From Halorubrum lipolyticum DSM 21995 (GTDB lineage: Archaea > Halobacteriota > Halobacteria > Halobacteriales > Haloferacaceae), in contig NZ_AOJG01000038.1 in the NCBI RefSeq assembly GCF_000337375.1, positions 57,639-121,638 of the forward strand: a DNA stretch of 64,000 bases. The letters are read 5' to 3'. Numbering within the stretch: the stretch's first letter is position 1; each line of letters opens with the position of its first letter. The position numbers and the translations under genes were made by a program. This document shows positions 42,526 to 51,070 of this stretch, one piece after another. The notes beneath the pieces are model-generated. The model searched no databases and had not been told where the DNA came from. It was given only the letters and a program-made list of their open reading frames with translations.

Positions 42526-43191
42526 ATGACCAAGCGTATCTGGGAGGACCTGCTCACCGAGCGCGACAAGCAGGTCATCTCGGCGGCCGGTTACGACAAG
42601 GAGGGCGCGTCCTCGTGGGAGTCCCGCGGTATGGGGACGAACCCGATGGTCCTCGTCATCGACATGCAGCGGCTCGTCGTCGGCGCGGACGAGCCCATCC
42701 TCGACGCGGTCGAGGAGTACCGCACCGCGATGGGCGAGATCGCGTGGAACGCGATCGACCACATCGGACCCTTCCTCGACTTCGCTCGGGACCACGAGGT
42801 CCCGGTCACGTACACGCGGGTCGTCCCGTCGAGCTACGACGACCCGGACCACGAGGACCTCGACATCGTCGACGCCGTGGCGCCGAGAGAGGGCGAGACG
42901 GTGATCGACAAGTCGTACGCCTCCGCCTTCTACGGGACCGACCTGCTCTCGCGGCTGGTTCGGGGCGGCCACGACTCGGTGATCATCGTCGGGAACTCCA
43001 CGAGCGGGTGCGTCCGCGCGACCGCGATCGACGCCCAGCAGAACGGCTTCAACGTCGTGTTGCCACAGGAGTGCGTCTTCGACCGGATCGAGGCGAGCCA
43101 CAAGGTCGCCCTGATGGACCTCTGGATGAAGTACGCCGAGGTGCTCGAGCGCGACGAGGTGGAGTCGTGGGTGGAGGGGATCGGCGAATGA
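42526..43191 (+). CDS. Isochorismatase-family cysteine hydrolase (N-carbamoyl or amide hydrolase)
   Basis: A 221-residue cysteine hydrolase with the complete Asp-Lys-Cys triad: D46 (VIDMQRL), K129 (IDKSYASAF) and C162 (GNSTSGCVRAT, preceded by the cis-peptide region). Family members include N-carbamoylsarcosine amidase, maleamate amidohydrolase and ureidoacrylate hydrolase RutB. The 35-residue N-terminal extension before the fold is typical of the carbamoylsarcosine-amidase branch. A TATA-like GAATTATGC is upstream. Its stop overlaps the hydantoinase start (ATGA), which pairs ring opening with hydrolysis of the resulting N-carbamoyl or amide product. Confidence 0.92.
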   Translation: MTKRIWEDLLTERDKQVISAAGYDKEGASSWESRGMGTNPMVLVIDMQRLVVGADEPILDAVEEYRTAMGEIAWNAIDHIGPFLDFARDHEVPVTYTRVVPSSYDDPDHEDLDIVDAVAPREGETVIDKSYASAFYGTDLLSRLVRGGHDSVIIVGNSTSGCVRATAIDAQQNGFNVVLPQECVFDRIEASHKVALMDLWMKYAEVLERDEVESWVEGIGE

Positions 43192-44591
43192 CGGAGACGG
43201 GCGACCACGACCTCGTCGTCGCGAACGGCACCGTCGTCACCCCCGAACTCGGCGCCTTCGAGGCCGACGTGGCCGCCGACAGCGACGAGATCGCCGCGAT
43301 CGCGAGCCCGGGGACGCTCTCCGGCGACCGCGTGATCGACGCCGACGGCAAGTACGTCCTCCCCGGCGCGATCGACCCGCACACCCACCACGGTATCTAC
43401 CGCGGGCTCGAGGCCGACGCCGAGACGGAGTCGCGCTCCGACCTCGTCGGCGGCGTCACGACCATCGGGAACTACTTCCGCCGGGGCGGCTCCTACGAGG
43501 AGATCATGGACGGCTACTTCGCCGAGGCGGAGCCGAACTACTACCACGACTACTTCTTCTCGCTGGGGCTGCTCTCGTTCGAGCACATCGAGGAGATCCC
43601 GTACATCGTCGAGGAGCTGGGAATTACGTCGTTCAAGTGGTACAAGAACTACAAGGACGTCGCGCCCGAGAAGTTCGGCACCGACTCCGAGATGCACGAC
43701 GACTGGGCGGACGCGTTCATCCAGGCGCTCGCCGCGCAGGACGCGCCCACGACGCTCGGCCACCACTCCGAGAACATGGAGATCACGAGCGCGCTCGGCG
43801 ACAACCCCTACCTCGACTCCGCGGTCGACGACGACCAGGAGTACCGCGATTACGACGTGTTGGTCGACCAGTTCCCGGACTACGCCGAGACGCAGAGCAT
43901 GACCGCGAGCGGTTCGCTGGCCCGGCAACACGGCTACGACGACAGCTTCTACGCGGTCCACGTCTCGGCCGGGCGGACCGCGGACGAACTGGCGATGCTC
44001 CACGACGCGGGGTGGGAGATCACCGGGGAGACGTGCACCCACTACCTGACGCTGACGGCGGAGGAGTGCGACGAGCGCCACAACGTCAACCCGCCGGTGC
44101 GGTCGAAAGCGGACCAGGAGACGCTGTGGAAGCGCGTCGCCGACGGCACGATCTCCTGTATCGGCACCGACCACTGCGCGAACCTGCGCGAAGACAAGGT
44201 CGGCGAGGACGTGCCCGACAGCCTCCCCGGCTTCCCCTCGTCGGCGACGATGCTCCCGCTGATCCTCTCGGAGGGGGTCCACGAGGGGCGCATCTCGCTC
44301 GAACGCGCGGTCGAGGTGACCTCGACGAACACCGCGAAAGCGTTCGATATATACCCGAAGAAGGGCTCGATTCAGGTCGGAACCGACGCGGACCTGACGG
44401 TCGTCGACCTCGACGAGACGAAGACGGTGACCCCGGAGCTGCTCCGCGGCGGCGCGGACTACTCCCCGTACGAGGGGCGCGAGGTGACCGGGTGGCCGAC
44501 CCACACGGTCGTCCGCGGTCACGTCGCCTACGAGGATGGCGAGATCGTCGGCGAGCCCGGGTACGGGACCCACATCGATCGCCCGATCTGA
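43188..44591 (+). CDS. Dihydropyrimidinase/hydantoinase-type cyclic amidohydrolase
   Basis: A 467-residue enzyme that opens cyclic amides. Metal ligands are seen in GAIDPHTHHGIY (residues 60-70), the likely carboxylated lysine in FKWYKNYKDV near 150, GHHSENMEI near 190, YAVHVSAGRT near 245 and CIGTDHCANL near 325. The C-terminus has the family VKGSIQVGTDADLTVVDL-type end. The length is that of dihydropyrimidinases and D-hydantoinases. The start overlaps the amidase gene by 4 nt. Together they could convert a hydantoin, dihydropyrimidine or cyclic imide to a free amino or carboxylic acid plus CO2 and ammonia. Confidence 0.92.
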   Translation: MTETGDHDLVVANGTVVTPELGAFEADVAADSDEIAAIASPGTLSGDRVIDADGKYVLPGAIDPHTHHGIYRGLEADAETESRSDLVGGVTTIGNYFRRGGSYEEIMDGYFAEAEPNYYHDYFFSLGLLSFEHIEEIPYIVEELGITSFKWYKNYKDVAPEKFGTDSEMHDDWADAFIQALAAQDAPTTLGHHSENMEITSALGDNPYLDSAVDDDQEYRDYDVLVDQFPDYAETQSMTASGSLARQHGYDDSFYAVHVSAGRTADELAMLHDAGWEITGETCTHYLTLTAEECDERHNVNPPVRSKADQETLWKRVADGTISCIGTDHCANLREDKVGEDVPDSLPGFPSSATMLPLILSEGVHEGRISLERAVEVTSTNTAKAFDIYPKKGSIQVGTDADLTVVDLDETKTVTPELLRGGADYSPYEGREVTGWPTHTVVRGHVAYEDGEIVGEPGYGTHIDRPI

Positions 44592-44670
44592 TCGACTCGG
44601 CCGCGCGACCTGACCGCGGCGATCGGAGGCGGACGACCGCGTGCAGCCCACGCGGGGACGAGAGACAGCG

Positions 44671-44710
44671 CGGATACGAACATGACAGCACGGACACGAA
44701 CATGACAGGA
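44671..44710. repeat. 20-bp direct repeat, two copies
   Basis: CGGATACGAACATGACAGCA (44671-44690) is followed at once by the same 20 bp with two changes (44691-44710). It lies in the 193-nt gap between the hydantoinase and CoA-transferase genes. It may be a regulator site pair or simply one of the short tandem duplications seen elsewhere in this window. Confidence 0.85.
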
Positions 44711-44784
44711 CATATCACCCGAACGGCGACGGACCGAACAGCACGCACCGCCCGCGGCGGTGCCGAGACACTCGCGAGGCGCGC

Positions 44785-46044
44785 ATGAGCCGCGACGAGC
44801 CTGCCGACGACGACGCGCAGGCCGACGGCGGCTCCTCCGCCGACGACTCCCCCGCCGGCCCGCTCGACGGCGTGACCGTGGTCGAGGCCGGATCGATGAT
44901 CTCGATCGGGACGGTCGGCCGCCTGCTCGCGGACTTCGGCGCCGACGTGATCAAGGTCGAACACCCAAAGACCGGCGACCACCTGCGCCACTTCGGCCCC
45001 CAGAAGGACGGGGTCGGGCTCTGGTGGAAGTACCTCGGTCGCAACAAGCAGTCGGTGACGCTCGACATCTCCACCGAGGAGGGGAAAGTCGTCTTCGAGG
45101 ATCTCGTCGCCGAGGCCGACGCGCTCATCGAGAACTTCCGCCCGGGCACCTTAGAGCGGTGGGGACTCGGCTACGACCACCTCTCCGATCGCAACCCCGG
45201 GCTCGTGATGCTCCGGCTGAGCGGGTTCGGGCAGACCGGCCCGTACAGCGACCGGCCCGGGTTCGGCACGCTCGCGGAGGCGATGTCGGGCTTCGCGTAC
45301 CTCAACGGCTACCCCGACCGAGAGCCGCTGTTGCCGCCGACCGGGCTGGCGGACGGGATCGCGGCGATGTTCTCCACGATGGCGGTCGCGTTCGCGCTGT
45401 ACAGCCGCGACGCGAACGGCGGGACCGGCCAGTACATCGACACGAGCCTCATCGAGCCGATCTTCTCGCTCATCGGCCCCCAGCCGCTCCGCTACCAGCA
45501 GCTCGACGAGATCGAGGAGCGGTCGGGGAACCGCTCGACGTCGTCCGCGCCGCGCAACGTCTACCGGACGGGCGACGGGCGGGCGGTCGCCATCTCGGCG
45601 AGCGCGCAGCCGATCGCGATGCGGGTGTTCGACGCGATCGAGCGCCCGGAGTTAAAAGACGACCCGCGCTTCGCGGACAACGAGAAGCGGCTGGAGAACG
45701 TCGAGGAGCTCGACGCGATCATTCAAGAGTGGATGGACGACCACACCCGCGAGGAGGTCATCGACCGCTTCGAGGAGTACGAGGCGACGATCGCGCCGAT
45801 CTACAACGTCGCGGACATCCTCGACGACGAGCATTACCAGGCACGCGACGCGGTCGTGGAAGTCCCGGACGACCAGCTCGGCGCCGGCGCGGTCCAGAAC
45901 ACCGTGCCGCGCTTCTCGGAGACGCCGGGGGAGATATCGCACCTCGGGCCGCGGCTCGGCGCGCACAACGACGCGGTGTACGGCGAGCGCCTCTCGTACG
46001 ACGACGAGACGCTTGCGGAGCTCGACGCGGAGGGCGTGATATGA
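44785..46044 (+). CDS. Class III CoA-transferase (CaiB/BaiF family)
   Basis: The 419-residue protein transfers CoA between carboxylic acids without a covalent pyrophosphate step. LDGVTVVEAGSMISIGTVGRLLADFGADVIKVEHP is the conserved N-terminal fold, RLSGFGQTGPYSDRPGF the CoA site, and D219 in GQYIDTSLIEP is the catalytic aspartate. A 25-residue acidic extension precedes the domain. Family members activate carnitine, oxalate, benzylsuccinate, mesaconate and itaconate. Its stop overlaps the next gene's start (ATGA), so its CoA ester product is likely the substrate of the following lyase. Confidence 0.93.
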   Translation: MSRDEPADDDAQADGGSSADDSPAGPLDGVTVVEAGSMISIGTVGRLLADFGADVIKVEHPKTGDHLRHFGPQKDGVGLWWKYLGRNKQSVTLDISTEEGKVVFEDLVAEADALIENFRPGTLERWGLGYDHLSDRNPGLVMLRLSGFGQTGPYSDRPGFGTLAEAMSGFAYLNGYPDREPLLPPTGLADGIAAMFSTMAVAFALYSRDANGGTGQYIDTSLIEPIFSLIGPQPLRYQQLDEIEERSGNRSTSSAPRNVYRTGDGRAVAISASAQPIAMRVFDAIERPELKDDPRFADNEKRLENVEELDAIIQEWMDDHTREEVIDRFEEYEATIAPIYNVADILDDEHYQARDAVVEVPDDQLGAGAVQNTVPRFSETPGEISHLGPRLGAHNDAVYGERLSYDDETLAELDAEGVI

Positions 46045-46985
46045 TCGAGTACCCCGCGGACGTGACGCTCGTCGAGATGCTCCCGCGCGACGGGTTCCAG
46101 CGCCTCGACGAGTTCGTCCCGACCGACGAGAAGGTCGACATTATCAACGCGCTCTCCGAGACCGGTGTCGACGAGATCGAGATCACCTCCTTCACCCACC
46201 CGAAGGCGGTCCCGACGCTACGGGATGCGGACGAGGTCGCGCAGCGTATCGATCGACACGACGACGTGACGTACCGCGCGCTGGTACCGAACGCGGTCGG
46301 GATGGAGCGCGCGATCGACGCCGGCGTCGACAAGGTCAACGCCCTGGTGACCGTGAGCGAGACGTACAGCGAGCACAACCAGAACATGACGGTCGAGGAG
46401 ATTCTCGAGGGAGTCGAGGAGATCGTCGAGATGGCCGACGGAACGGGCATCGAGGTCGAGGCCGGGATGGGGACGAGCTTCTACTGCCCGTACGAGGGGC
46501 GGATTCCGATGGAAGACACGCTGGCGGTCGTCGACCGCGTCGTCGACGCCGGCGTCGACGAGGTGACGCTGGCGACGACGATGGGGCTCGCCGACCCGGT
46601 CGAGATCGAGGAGATGTACACGACCGTCTTCGACCGACATCCGGACCTGGACGCGGGGTTACACCTGCACGACACGAACGGGATGAGCCTCGCGAACACC
46701 CTCGTCGCATTGCAGTGCGGCGTCGACCGGTTCGACGCGTCTCACTGCGGGCTCGGCGGGGGCGTCGTCCTGCCGGACGGACTCGGCGGCGTCGGGAACA
46801 CCCCGACGGAGGACCTCGTCCAGATGCTGAGTAGAATGGGCCTCGGAACGAACGCGGACTTCGAACGCGTCGAGTCGGTCGCTCACGAGGTCGCCGACCG
46901 ACTCGACCTGGGGGCGACGAGCCACGTCCTGATGGGCGGGACCGTCGACCGCGTGTTGGCGACCGTCGCGGAGGACGACTCATGA
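46041..46985 (+). CDS. HMG-CoA lyase-like protein lacking the usual active-site cysteine
   Basis: The 314-residue TIM-barrel protein belongs to the HMGL/DRE-TIM family. The catalytic Arg-Asp is R16-D17 (LPRDGFQ), and the metal site H208-x-H210-D211 (LHLHDTNG) is intact. The family loop GLGGCP, whose cysteine is catalytic in HMG-CoA lyase, reads GLGGG here (Gly241), with a cysteine instead at 236. That suggests a substrate other than HMG-CoA. It follows a CoA-transferase with a 4-nt overlap, so it may cleave a related 3-hydroxyacyl-CoA such as citramalyl-CoA. Alternative: a non-lyase condensing enzyme of the family. Confidence 0.88.
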   Translation: MIEYPADVTLVEMLPRDGFQRLDEFVPTDEKVDIINALSETGVDEIEITSFTHPKAVPTLRDADEVAQRIDRHDDVTYRALVPNAVGMERAIDAGVDKVNALVTVSETYSEHNQNMTVEEILEGVEEIVEMADGTGIEVEAGMGTSFYCPYEGRIPMEDTLAVVDRVVDAGVDEVTLATTMGLADPVEIEEMYTTVFDRHPDLDAGLHLHDTNGMSLANTLVALQCGVDRFDASHCGLGGGVVLPDGLGGVGNTPTEDLVQMLSRMGLGTNADFERVESVAHEVADRLDLGATSHVLMGGTVDRVLATVAEDDS

Positions 46986-48295
46986 CCGGAAAAACCATAT
47001 CGGAAAAGCTGCTGTCGGAGAAATCGGGACGAGACGTACGGGCCGGCGACTACGTGGAGGCCGCGGTCGACGTGATGATGACCCACGACGTGACGGGACC
47101 GCTGACGTTCGAAGTCTTCGAGGACGTGACGGGCGACGACCCCGAACTCGTCGACCCGGACAACACCGTCATCACGATCGACCACCACGCGCCGGCCGAC
47201 GGCGTCGAGGCCGCGAACAACCACAACATCGTCCGGGAGTTCGCCGACACGTACGGCGCCCAGCAGTACGAGGTGGGCGACGGCATCTGCCACCAGGTGC
47301 TCGTCGAGGAGGGGTTCGTCTCCCCCGGCGACCTGGTGATCGGCGCGGACTCGCACTCGACCACCTTCGGCGGCGTCGGGGGCTTCGGCACCGGCGTCGG
47401 CTCCACCGACCTCGGGACGACGCTCGCGACCGGCGAGCTGTGGTTCCGGGTGCCGGAGACGCTCCGGTTCGAGGTCGAGGGCGACCTCCCCGACGGGGTG
47501 TACGCGAAGGACCTCATCCTGAAGTTCATCGGCGACGTTGGCTTCGACGGCTGCACGTACAAGACCGCCGAGTACGGCGGCTCGGCGGTCGAGGCGCTGC
47601 CGATCCACGAGCGGCTCGTCCTCTCGAACATGGCGATCGAGATGGGCGGGAAGGCCGGGATCGTCGCGCCCGACGAGCGCACCGCCGACTTCCTCGAGGC
47701 GCAGACCGGGGAGCGCCCCGCAATCCCGGCGTACACGCAGCCGGACGACGACGCCGACTACGAGGCGGTCCACACCTATCAGGCCGAGTCGCTCTCGCCG
47801 CAGGTGTCGACGCCCTCGAACCCGGAGAACGCGGTCCCCGTCGACGAGGTCGTCGGCACGGACATCGACCAGCTGTTCGTCGGCACGTGTACGAACGGGC
47901 GGTACGAAGACATCCGGATCGTCGCGGACGTCATCGAGGGCGAGCGGCTCGCGCCCGACACGCGGATGGTCGTCGTCCCGGCCTCGCGGTCGGTGTACAA
48001 GCAGATGATGGACACCGGCGTCATGGAGACGTTCGTCGACGCGGGCGCGATCGTCCAGAGCGCCGGCTGCGGCTCCTGCTTCGGGACGCACCAGGGCGTG
48101 CTGGGCGACGGCGACGTCTGTCTCGCCACCGCGAACCGGAACTTCCCGGGCCGCGAGGGCTCGATGAAGAGCGAGGTGTACCTCGCCAGCCCCGCCACGG
48201 TGGGCGCGTCGGCGCTGTACGGCGAGATCACGGACCCGCGCGAGGTCGAGTTGAACCGCTACGACGACTACGTCCTCGAGGGGGTGGGCGCGTGA
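46982..48295 (+). CDS. LeuC-type hydratase large subunit (aconitase family)
   Basis: A 437-residue aconitase-superfamily large subunit. The [4Fe-4S] ligands are in VGTCTNGRYED and GCGSCFG, giving three cysteines, and IGADSHSTTFGGVGGFGTGVGSTD is the conserved substrate-loop region. The family includes isopropylmalate isomerase, homoaconitase, citraconate hydratase and dimethylmaleate hydratase, all of which move water across a small dicarboxylate or tricarboxylate. It overlaps the lyase stop by 4 nt and the small-subunit start by 4 nt. Placement in a catabolic operon argues against leucine synthesis. Confidence 0.92.
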   Translation: MTGKTISEKLLSEKSGRDVRAGDYVEAAVDVMMTHDVTGPLTFEVFEDVTGDDPELVDPDNTVITIDHHAPADGVEAANNHNIVREFADTYGAQQYEVGDGICHQVLVEEGFVSPGDLVIGADSHSTTFGGVGGFGTGVGSTDLGTTLATGELWFRVPETLRFEVEGDLPDGVYAKDLILKFIGDVGFDGCTYKTAEYGGSAVEALPIHERLVLSNMAIEMGGKAGIVAPDERTADFLEAQTGERPAIPAYTQPDDDADYEAVHTYQAESLSPQVSTPSNPENAVPVDEVVGTDIDQLFVGTCTNGRYEDIRIVADVIEGERLAPDTRMVVVPASRSVYKQMMDTGVMETFVDAGAIVQSAGCGSCFGTHQGVLGDGDVCLATANRNFPGREGSMKSEVYLASPATVGASALYGEITDPREVELNRYDDYVLEGVGA

Positions 48296-48819
48296 CCGAC
48301 GCGGACGCGGGCCGCGACATCGACACGACCGAGCCCGGCCGGGCGTGGACCTTCGGTGACGACATCGACACCGACCAGATCATCCCGTCGCGGTTCCTCG
48401 TCTCCAGCGACCCGGCGGAGCTCGGCGAGCACGCGTTCAACGACCTCCGCCCGGAGTTCGCCCCGAACGTCGCCGACGGCGACTTCGTCGTGGGCGGGCA
48501 CAACTTCGGGAGCGGCTCCTCCCGCGAGCACGCCCCCATCTCGCTCCTCGGCGCGGGGATCGACGGGATCGTCGCGCAGTCGTTCGCCCGGATCTTCTTC
48601 CGGAACGGGATCAACCTCGGACTCCCCGTGCTGATCTGCCCGGACGCGGACCGGATCGACGACGGCGACGCGATCAGCCTCCGACTCGACGAGGGGGCCG
48701 TCGTCAACCACACCGCGGACGAGCGGTACGACGCGGACCCGCTGCCGGAGTTCCTGCAGTCGCTCGTCGACCGCGGCGGGCTCGAACCGTACACGCGCGC
48801 GAAACTCGGCACCGAGTAG
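48292..48819 (+). CDS. LeuD-type hydratase small subunit
   Basis: A 175-residue small subunit that pairs with the preceding large subunit. It contains FGDDIDTDQIIPSR and HNFGSGSSREHAPISL, both family hallmarks. The loop that distinguishes isopropylmalate from homoaconitate enzymes (YLVY versus YLRT in methanogen enzymes) reads FLVS (residues 35-38), matching neither exactly, which leaves the substrate open. The GTG start overlaps the large-subunit stop. This is the last gene of the right-arm operon; an AT-rich gene-free stretch follows. Confidence 0.92.
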   Translation: MTDADAGRDIDTTEPGRAWTFGDDIDTDQIIPSRFLVSSDPAELGEHAFNDLRPEFAPNVADGDFVVGGHNFGSGSSREHAPISLLGAGIDGIVAQSFARIFFRNGINLGLPVLICPDADRIDDGDAISLRLDEGAVVNHTADERYDADPLPEFLQSLVDRGGLEPYTRAKLGTE

Positions 48820-49447
48820 GCGGGCGGCGAGCGCGGTGCGGACGAGACGCGAGCCCCGTCACGCCGCGATCCTCTTTCGCGTTCGCGGGCTCGATTCCGT
48901 CTCAGTGCGCTGGCATCAGATAATTATTGAAATAGTATGTATCCCAAATACCCTCGGATATTTTATAACTATTCGCCCGGAGCCAGCTGCATAGGATCTA
49001 TGAGTAACGATCGATGTCTAATCTACGATAATACTCTTGTTCCATTAATAGATCTCTCTTATAAATTCAGTTTTCAATATTCTGGCCAGAGTACCGGTGG
49101 TTGTCGTGTTCTCTCGAACGATCCGTACGGCAGACCAGATTTCGATGGTCGTCGATGTTCGATAATCGACTTACGAAGGCGCGTTATTGACGTACTCACT
49201 GCCAACTCTGTGTCTCGGTGACCGCTCGGCGAACGGAGCCGAGAAACGGTCTAGTGACACACTTATACCAAATCTCAATATATTATTGGATATTTATAAA
49301 TTGGCTCGAAGTTCGTCGAGAGGGTACACCCGGCCGGCCGATCGAGTTTCGCTCGTGCTGTGTACGCCAGCCGCCACCTGCGACACGGTACCACCCGCCA
49401 GTACCGTTATTATTTCGCGGAGCGTACGTCGCAGTGGTGTTGTACGC
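48820..49447. other. AT-rich, gene-free right border of the catabolic island
   Basis: After about 90 GC-rich bases the sequence is strikingly AT-rich (48915-49310) and then returns to normal. Several TATA-like strings occur (for example near 48960, 49060 and 49295), and a TTATTATTTC at about 49407-49416 may serve the downstream DJ-1 gene. No coding frame, transposase remnant, tRNA or clear repeat shared with the left border was recognised. Confidence 0.6.
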
Positions 49448-50041
49448 ATGACAGGAAACCGGATTCTGATGATCGTCGGCGACTTCGGCGAAGATTACGA
49501 GATCATGGTCCCGTTCCAGGCGCTCGGGGCGGTCGGCCACGAGGTTCACGCCGTCTGCCCGGAGAAGGAGGGCGGAGAGAAGGTCAAGACCGCGATCCAC
49601 GACTTCCGGGGCGACCAGACGTACCTGGAGACTCGCGGCCACGACTTCGAACTGACCCACGGGTTCGACGACGTCGACCCGGCCGATTACGACGCGCTCG
49701 TCGTCCCCGGCGGGCGCGCGCCCGAGTACCTCCGGGGGTACGAGGAGGTGCTCGACGCGGTACGGCACTTCTTCGAGGCCGACAAGCCGGTCGCGTCGAT
49801 CTGCCACGGCCCGCAGATCCTCGCGGCGGCGGGCGTGCTCGACGGCTACGAGATCACGGCGTATCCCGCCGTCAGGCCCGAGGTCGAGGCCGCGGGCTGC
49901 TCGTGGGTCGACGGCGTGACCACCGACGGGAACCTCGTCACCGGACAGGCGTGGCCCGACCACCCAGAGTGGATCGCGCAGTTCCTCGACCTGCTCGGCA
50001 CCGAGATCGACCACGGCGCGCCCGCAGCGACCGCGGACTGA
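49448..50041 (+). CDS. DJ-1/PfpI family protein
   Basis: A 197-residue class-I glutamine-amidotransferase-like fold. The nucleophile elbow is SICHGPQ with Cys119, and the Glu near the N-terminus ([10 protein letters not shown]) is in the position of the partner glutamate. [14 protein letters not shown] and [16 protein letters not shown] are the other family segments. Members act as stress proteases, deglycases or chaperones; which applies cannot be read here. The ATG at 49448 is favoured, since the frame open further upstream runs through the AT-rich region. Confidence 0.92.
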   Translation: MTGNRILMIVGDFGEDYEIMVPFQALGAVGHEVHAVCPEKEGGEKVKTAIHDFRGDQTYLETRGHDFELTHGFDDVDPADYDALVVPGGRAPEYLRGYEEVLDAVRHFFEADKPVASICHGPQILAAAGVLDGYEITAYPAVRPEVEAAGCSWVDGVTTDGNLVTGQAWPDHPEWIAQFLDLLGTEIDHGAPAATAD

Positions 50042-50119
50042 TCCGGGTCTCCGCGCGATTTTTGTGCGTCCCCTCGGGCTGCACGGCTCTTTATGTGGGA
50101 TGCTACCGTTTGTCCGTTC

Positions 50120-50524
50120 ATGACCGACGACGAAGCCACGGCGGAGACTGAACGGAACCGCGGCGCCCCGTCGCGACTCGGCCGCGTCCTGCTCGGGGTC
50201 GGCCTCGCCGCGCAGGCCTCGGAGGACTTCCGCGACATGGAGGACACGATCGAGTACGCGGAGTCGGCGGGGGTGCCGGCGCCCGACCTCGCCGCCCCGT
50301 TCGCGTCCGGGATGATGGTCGCCGCGGGCGTCGGCATCGCGCTCTGGCGGCTCCCGCGGGTCGCGACCGGCGCGGCCGTCGCCTTCCTGACGGTGGTGAC
50401 GGCGACGATGCACGACTTCTGGAACGCCGACGAGGACGACAAGAGCGGCGAGCGGCTCGCCTTCTTCGGGAACCTCGCGATGCTCGGGGGCGCGCTCGTG
50501 TTCCTGCGCGAGGCGTTCAGGTGA
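50120..50524 (+). CDS. DoxX family membrane protein
   Basis: A 134-residue four-helix membrane protein. RVLLGVGLAAQASEDFRDM, LAAPFASGMMVAAGVGIALWRLPRVATG, AAVAFLTVVTATMHDFWN and FFGNLAMLGGALVFL give the DoxX layout, including the conserved HDFW segment. DoxX-like proteins are linked to quinone-dependent oxidation and redox stress. TCTTTATG (50088-50095) lies 27 nt upstream of the ATG, so the gene is probably leaderless, and an in-frame ATG 27 nt further upstream lies inside this box. Confidence 0.88.
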   Translation: MTDDEATAETERNRGAPSRLGRVLLGVGLAAQASEDFRDMEDTIEYAESAGVPAPDLAAPFASGMMVAAGVGIALWRLPRVATGAAVAFLTVVTATMHDFWNADEDDKSGERLAFFGNLAMLGGALVFLREAFR

Positions 50525-50631
50525 ATACGGCGCGCGACGCTCCCGGCTTAATCGGGAGTAATTGGGCGAAATCCGAGTTTACAATTTTACGGTTATAAAT
50601 CAACACCGTTCGTGTCTGTGCAGTGAGATAA

Positions 50632-50967
50632 ATGCCGAACGACCTCAGTACGTCCGACATTCTCACGGTACTGGCCGAACGACGACGGCGGCTACTCCTG
50701 CGGCTGTTGCGGGACGCTCGCACACCGCTCCCGGTGACCGAGTTGGCCGAACGCATCGGAGAGTACGAGTCCGGCGGTCCCGAGTCGAGCGATCCGCTGT
50801 CGATCCGACTGCGTCTCCGCCACGCTCACCTCCCCAAGCTCGAAGCGGCCGCTGTCGTGGAGTTCGACGAGGGCAAGGGGACGGTCCGGCCCGCGCGAAA
50901 CTTCGACGTACTCGTTCGGTTCTTAGAGAAAGTGGAGGCAGGAGAGCGATCCCGTTCCGACCGGTGA
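50632..50967 (+). CDS. Small winged-helix regulator (DUF7344-like)
   Basis: A 111-residue protein with one winged-helix DNA-binding domain: DILTVLAERRRRLLLRLLRDARTPLPVTELAERIG is the helix-turn-helix, and RLRHAHLPKLEAAAVVEFDEGKGTVRP the wing. This is the common haloarchaeal DUF7344 pattern of standalone regulators. It has a TTATAAAT box at 50593-50600. No adjacent target is obvious. Confidence 0.8.
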   Translation: MPNDLSTSDILTVLAERRRRLLLRLLRDARTPLPVTELAERIGEYESGGPESSDPLSIRLRLRHAHLPKLEAAAVVEFDEGKGTVRPARNFDVLVRFLEKVEAGERSRSDR

Positions 50968-51070
50968 GCGACGGCGGGCGGCGCCGCCGTGACGGTCTCT
51001 CTTGCGGTTCGCTGAACAGCGAAAGCGAGCGGCTCACCGGGTCAACTGCCTAGCTCACCGGGTCAAATAC

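Noticed and set aside
42450..43190. Upstream in-frame extension of the isochorismatase-type gene
   Set aside because: The first 11 codons lie over the TATA-like GAATTATGC. The ATG at 42526 begins at the family start and fits a leaderless transcript.
48937..49440. Short plus-strand frames in the right border
   Set aside because: They run through AT-rich sequence with TATA-like strings, lack codon-position bias, and show no family resemblance.
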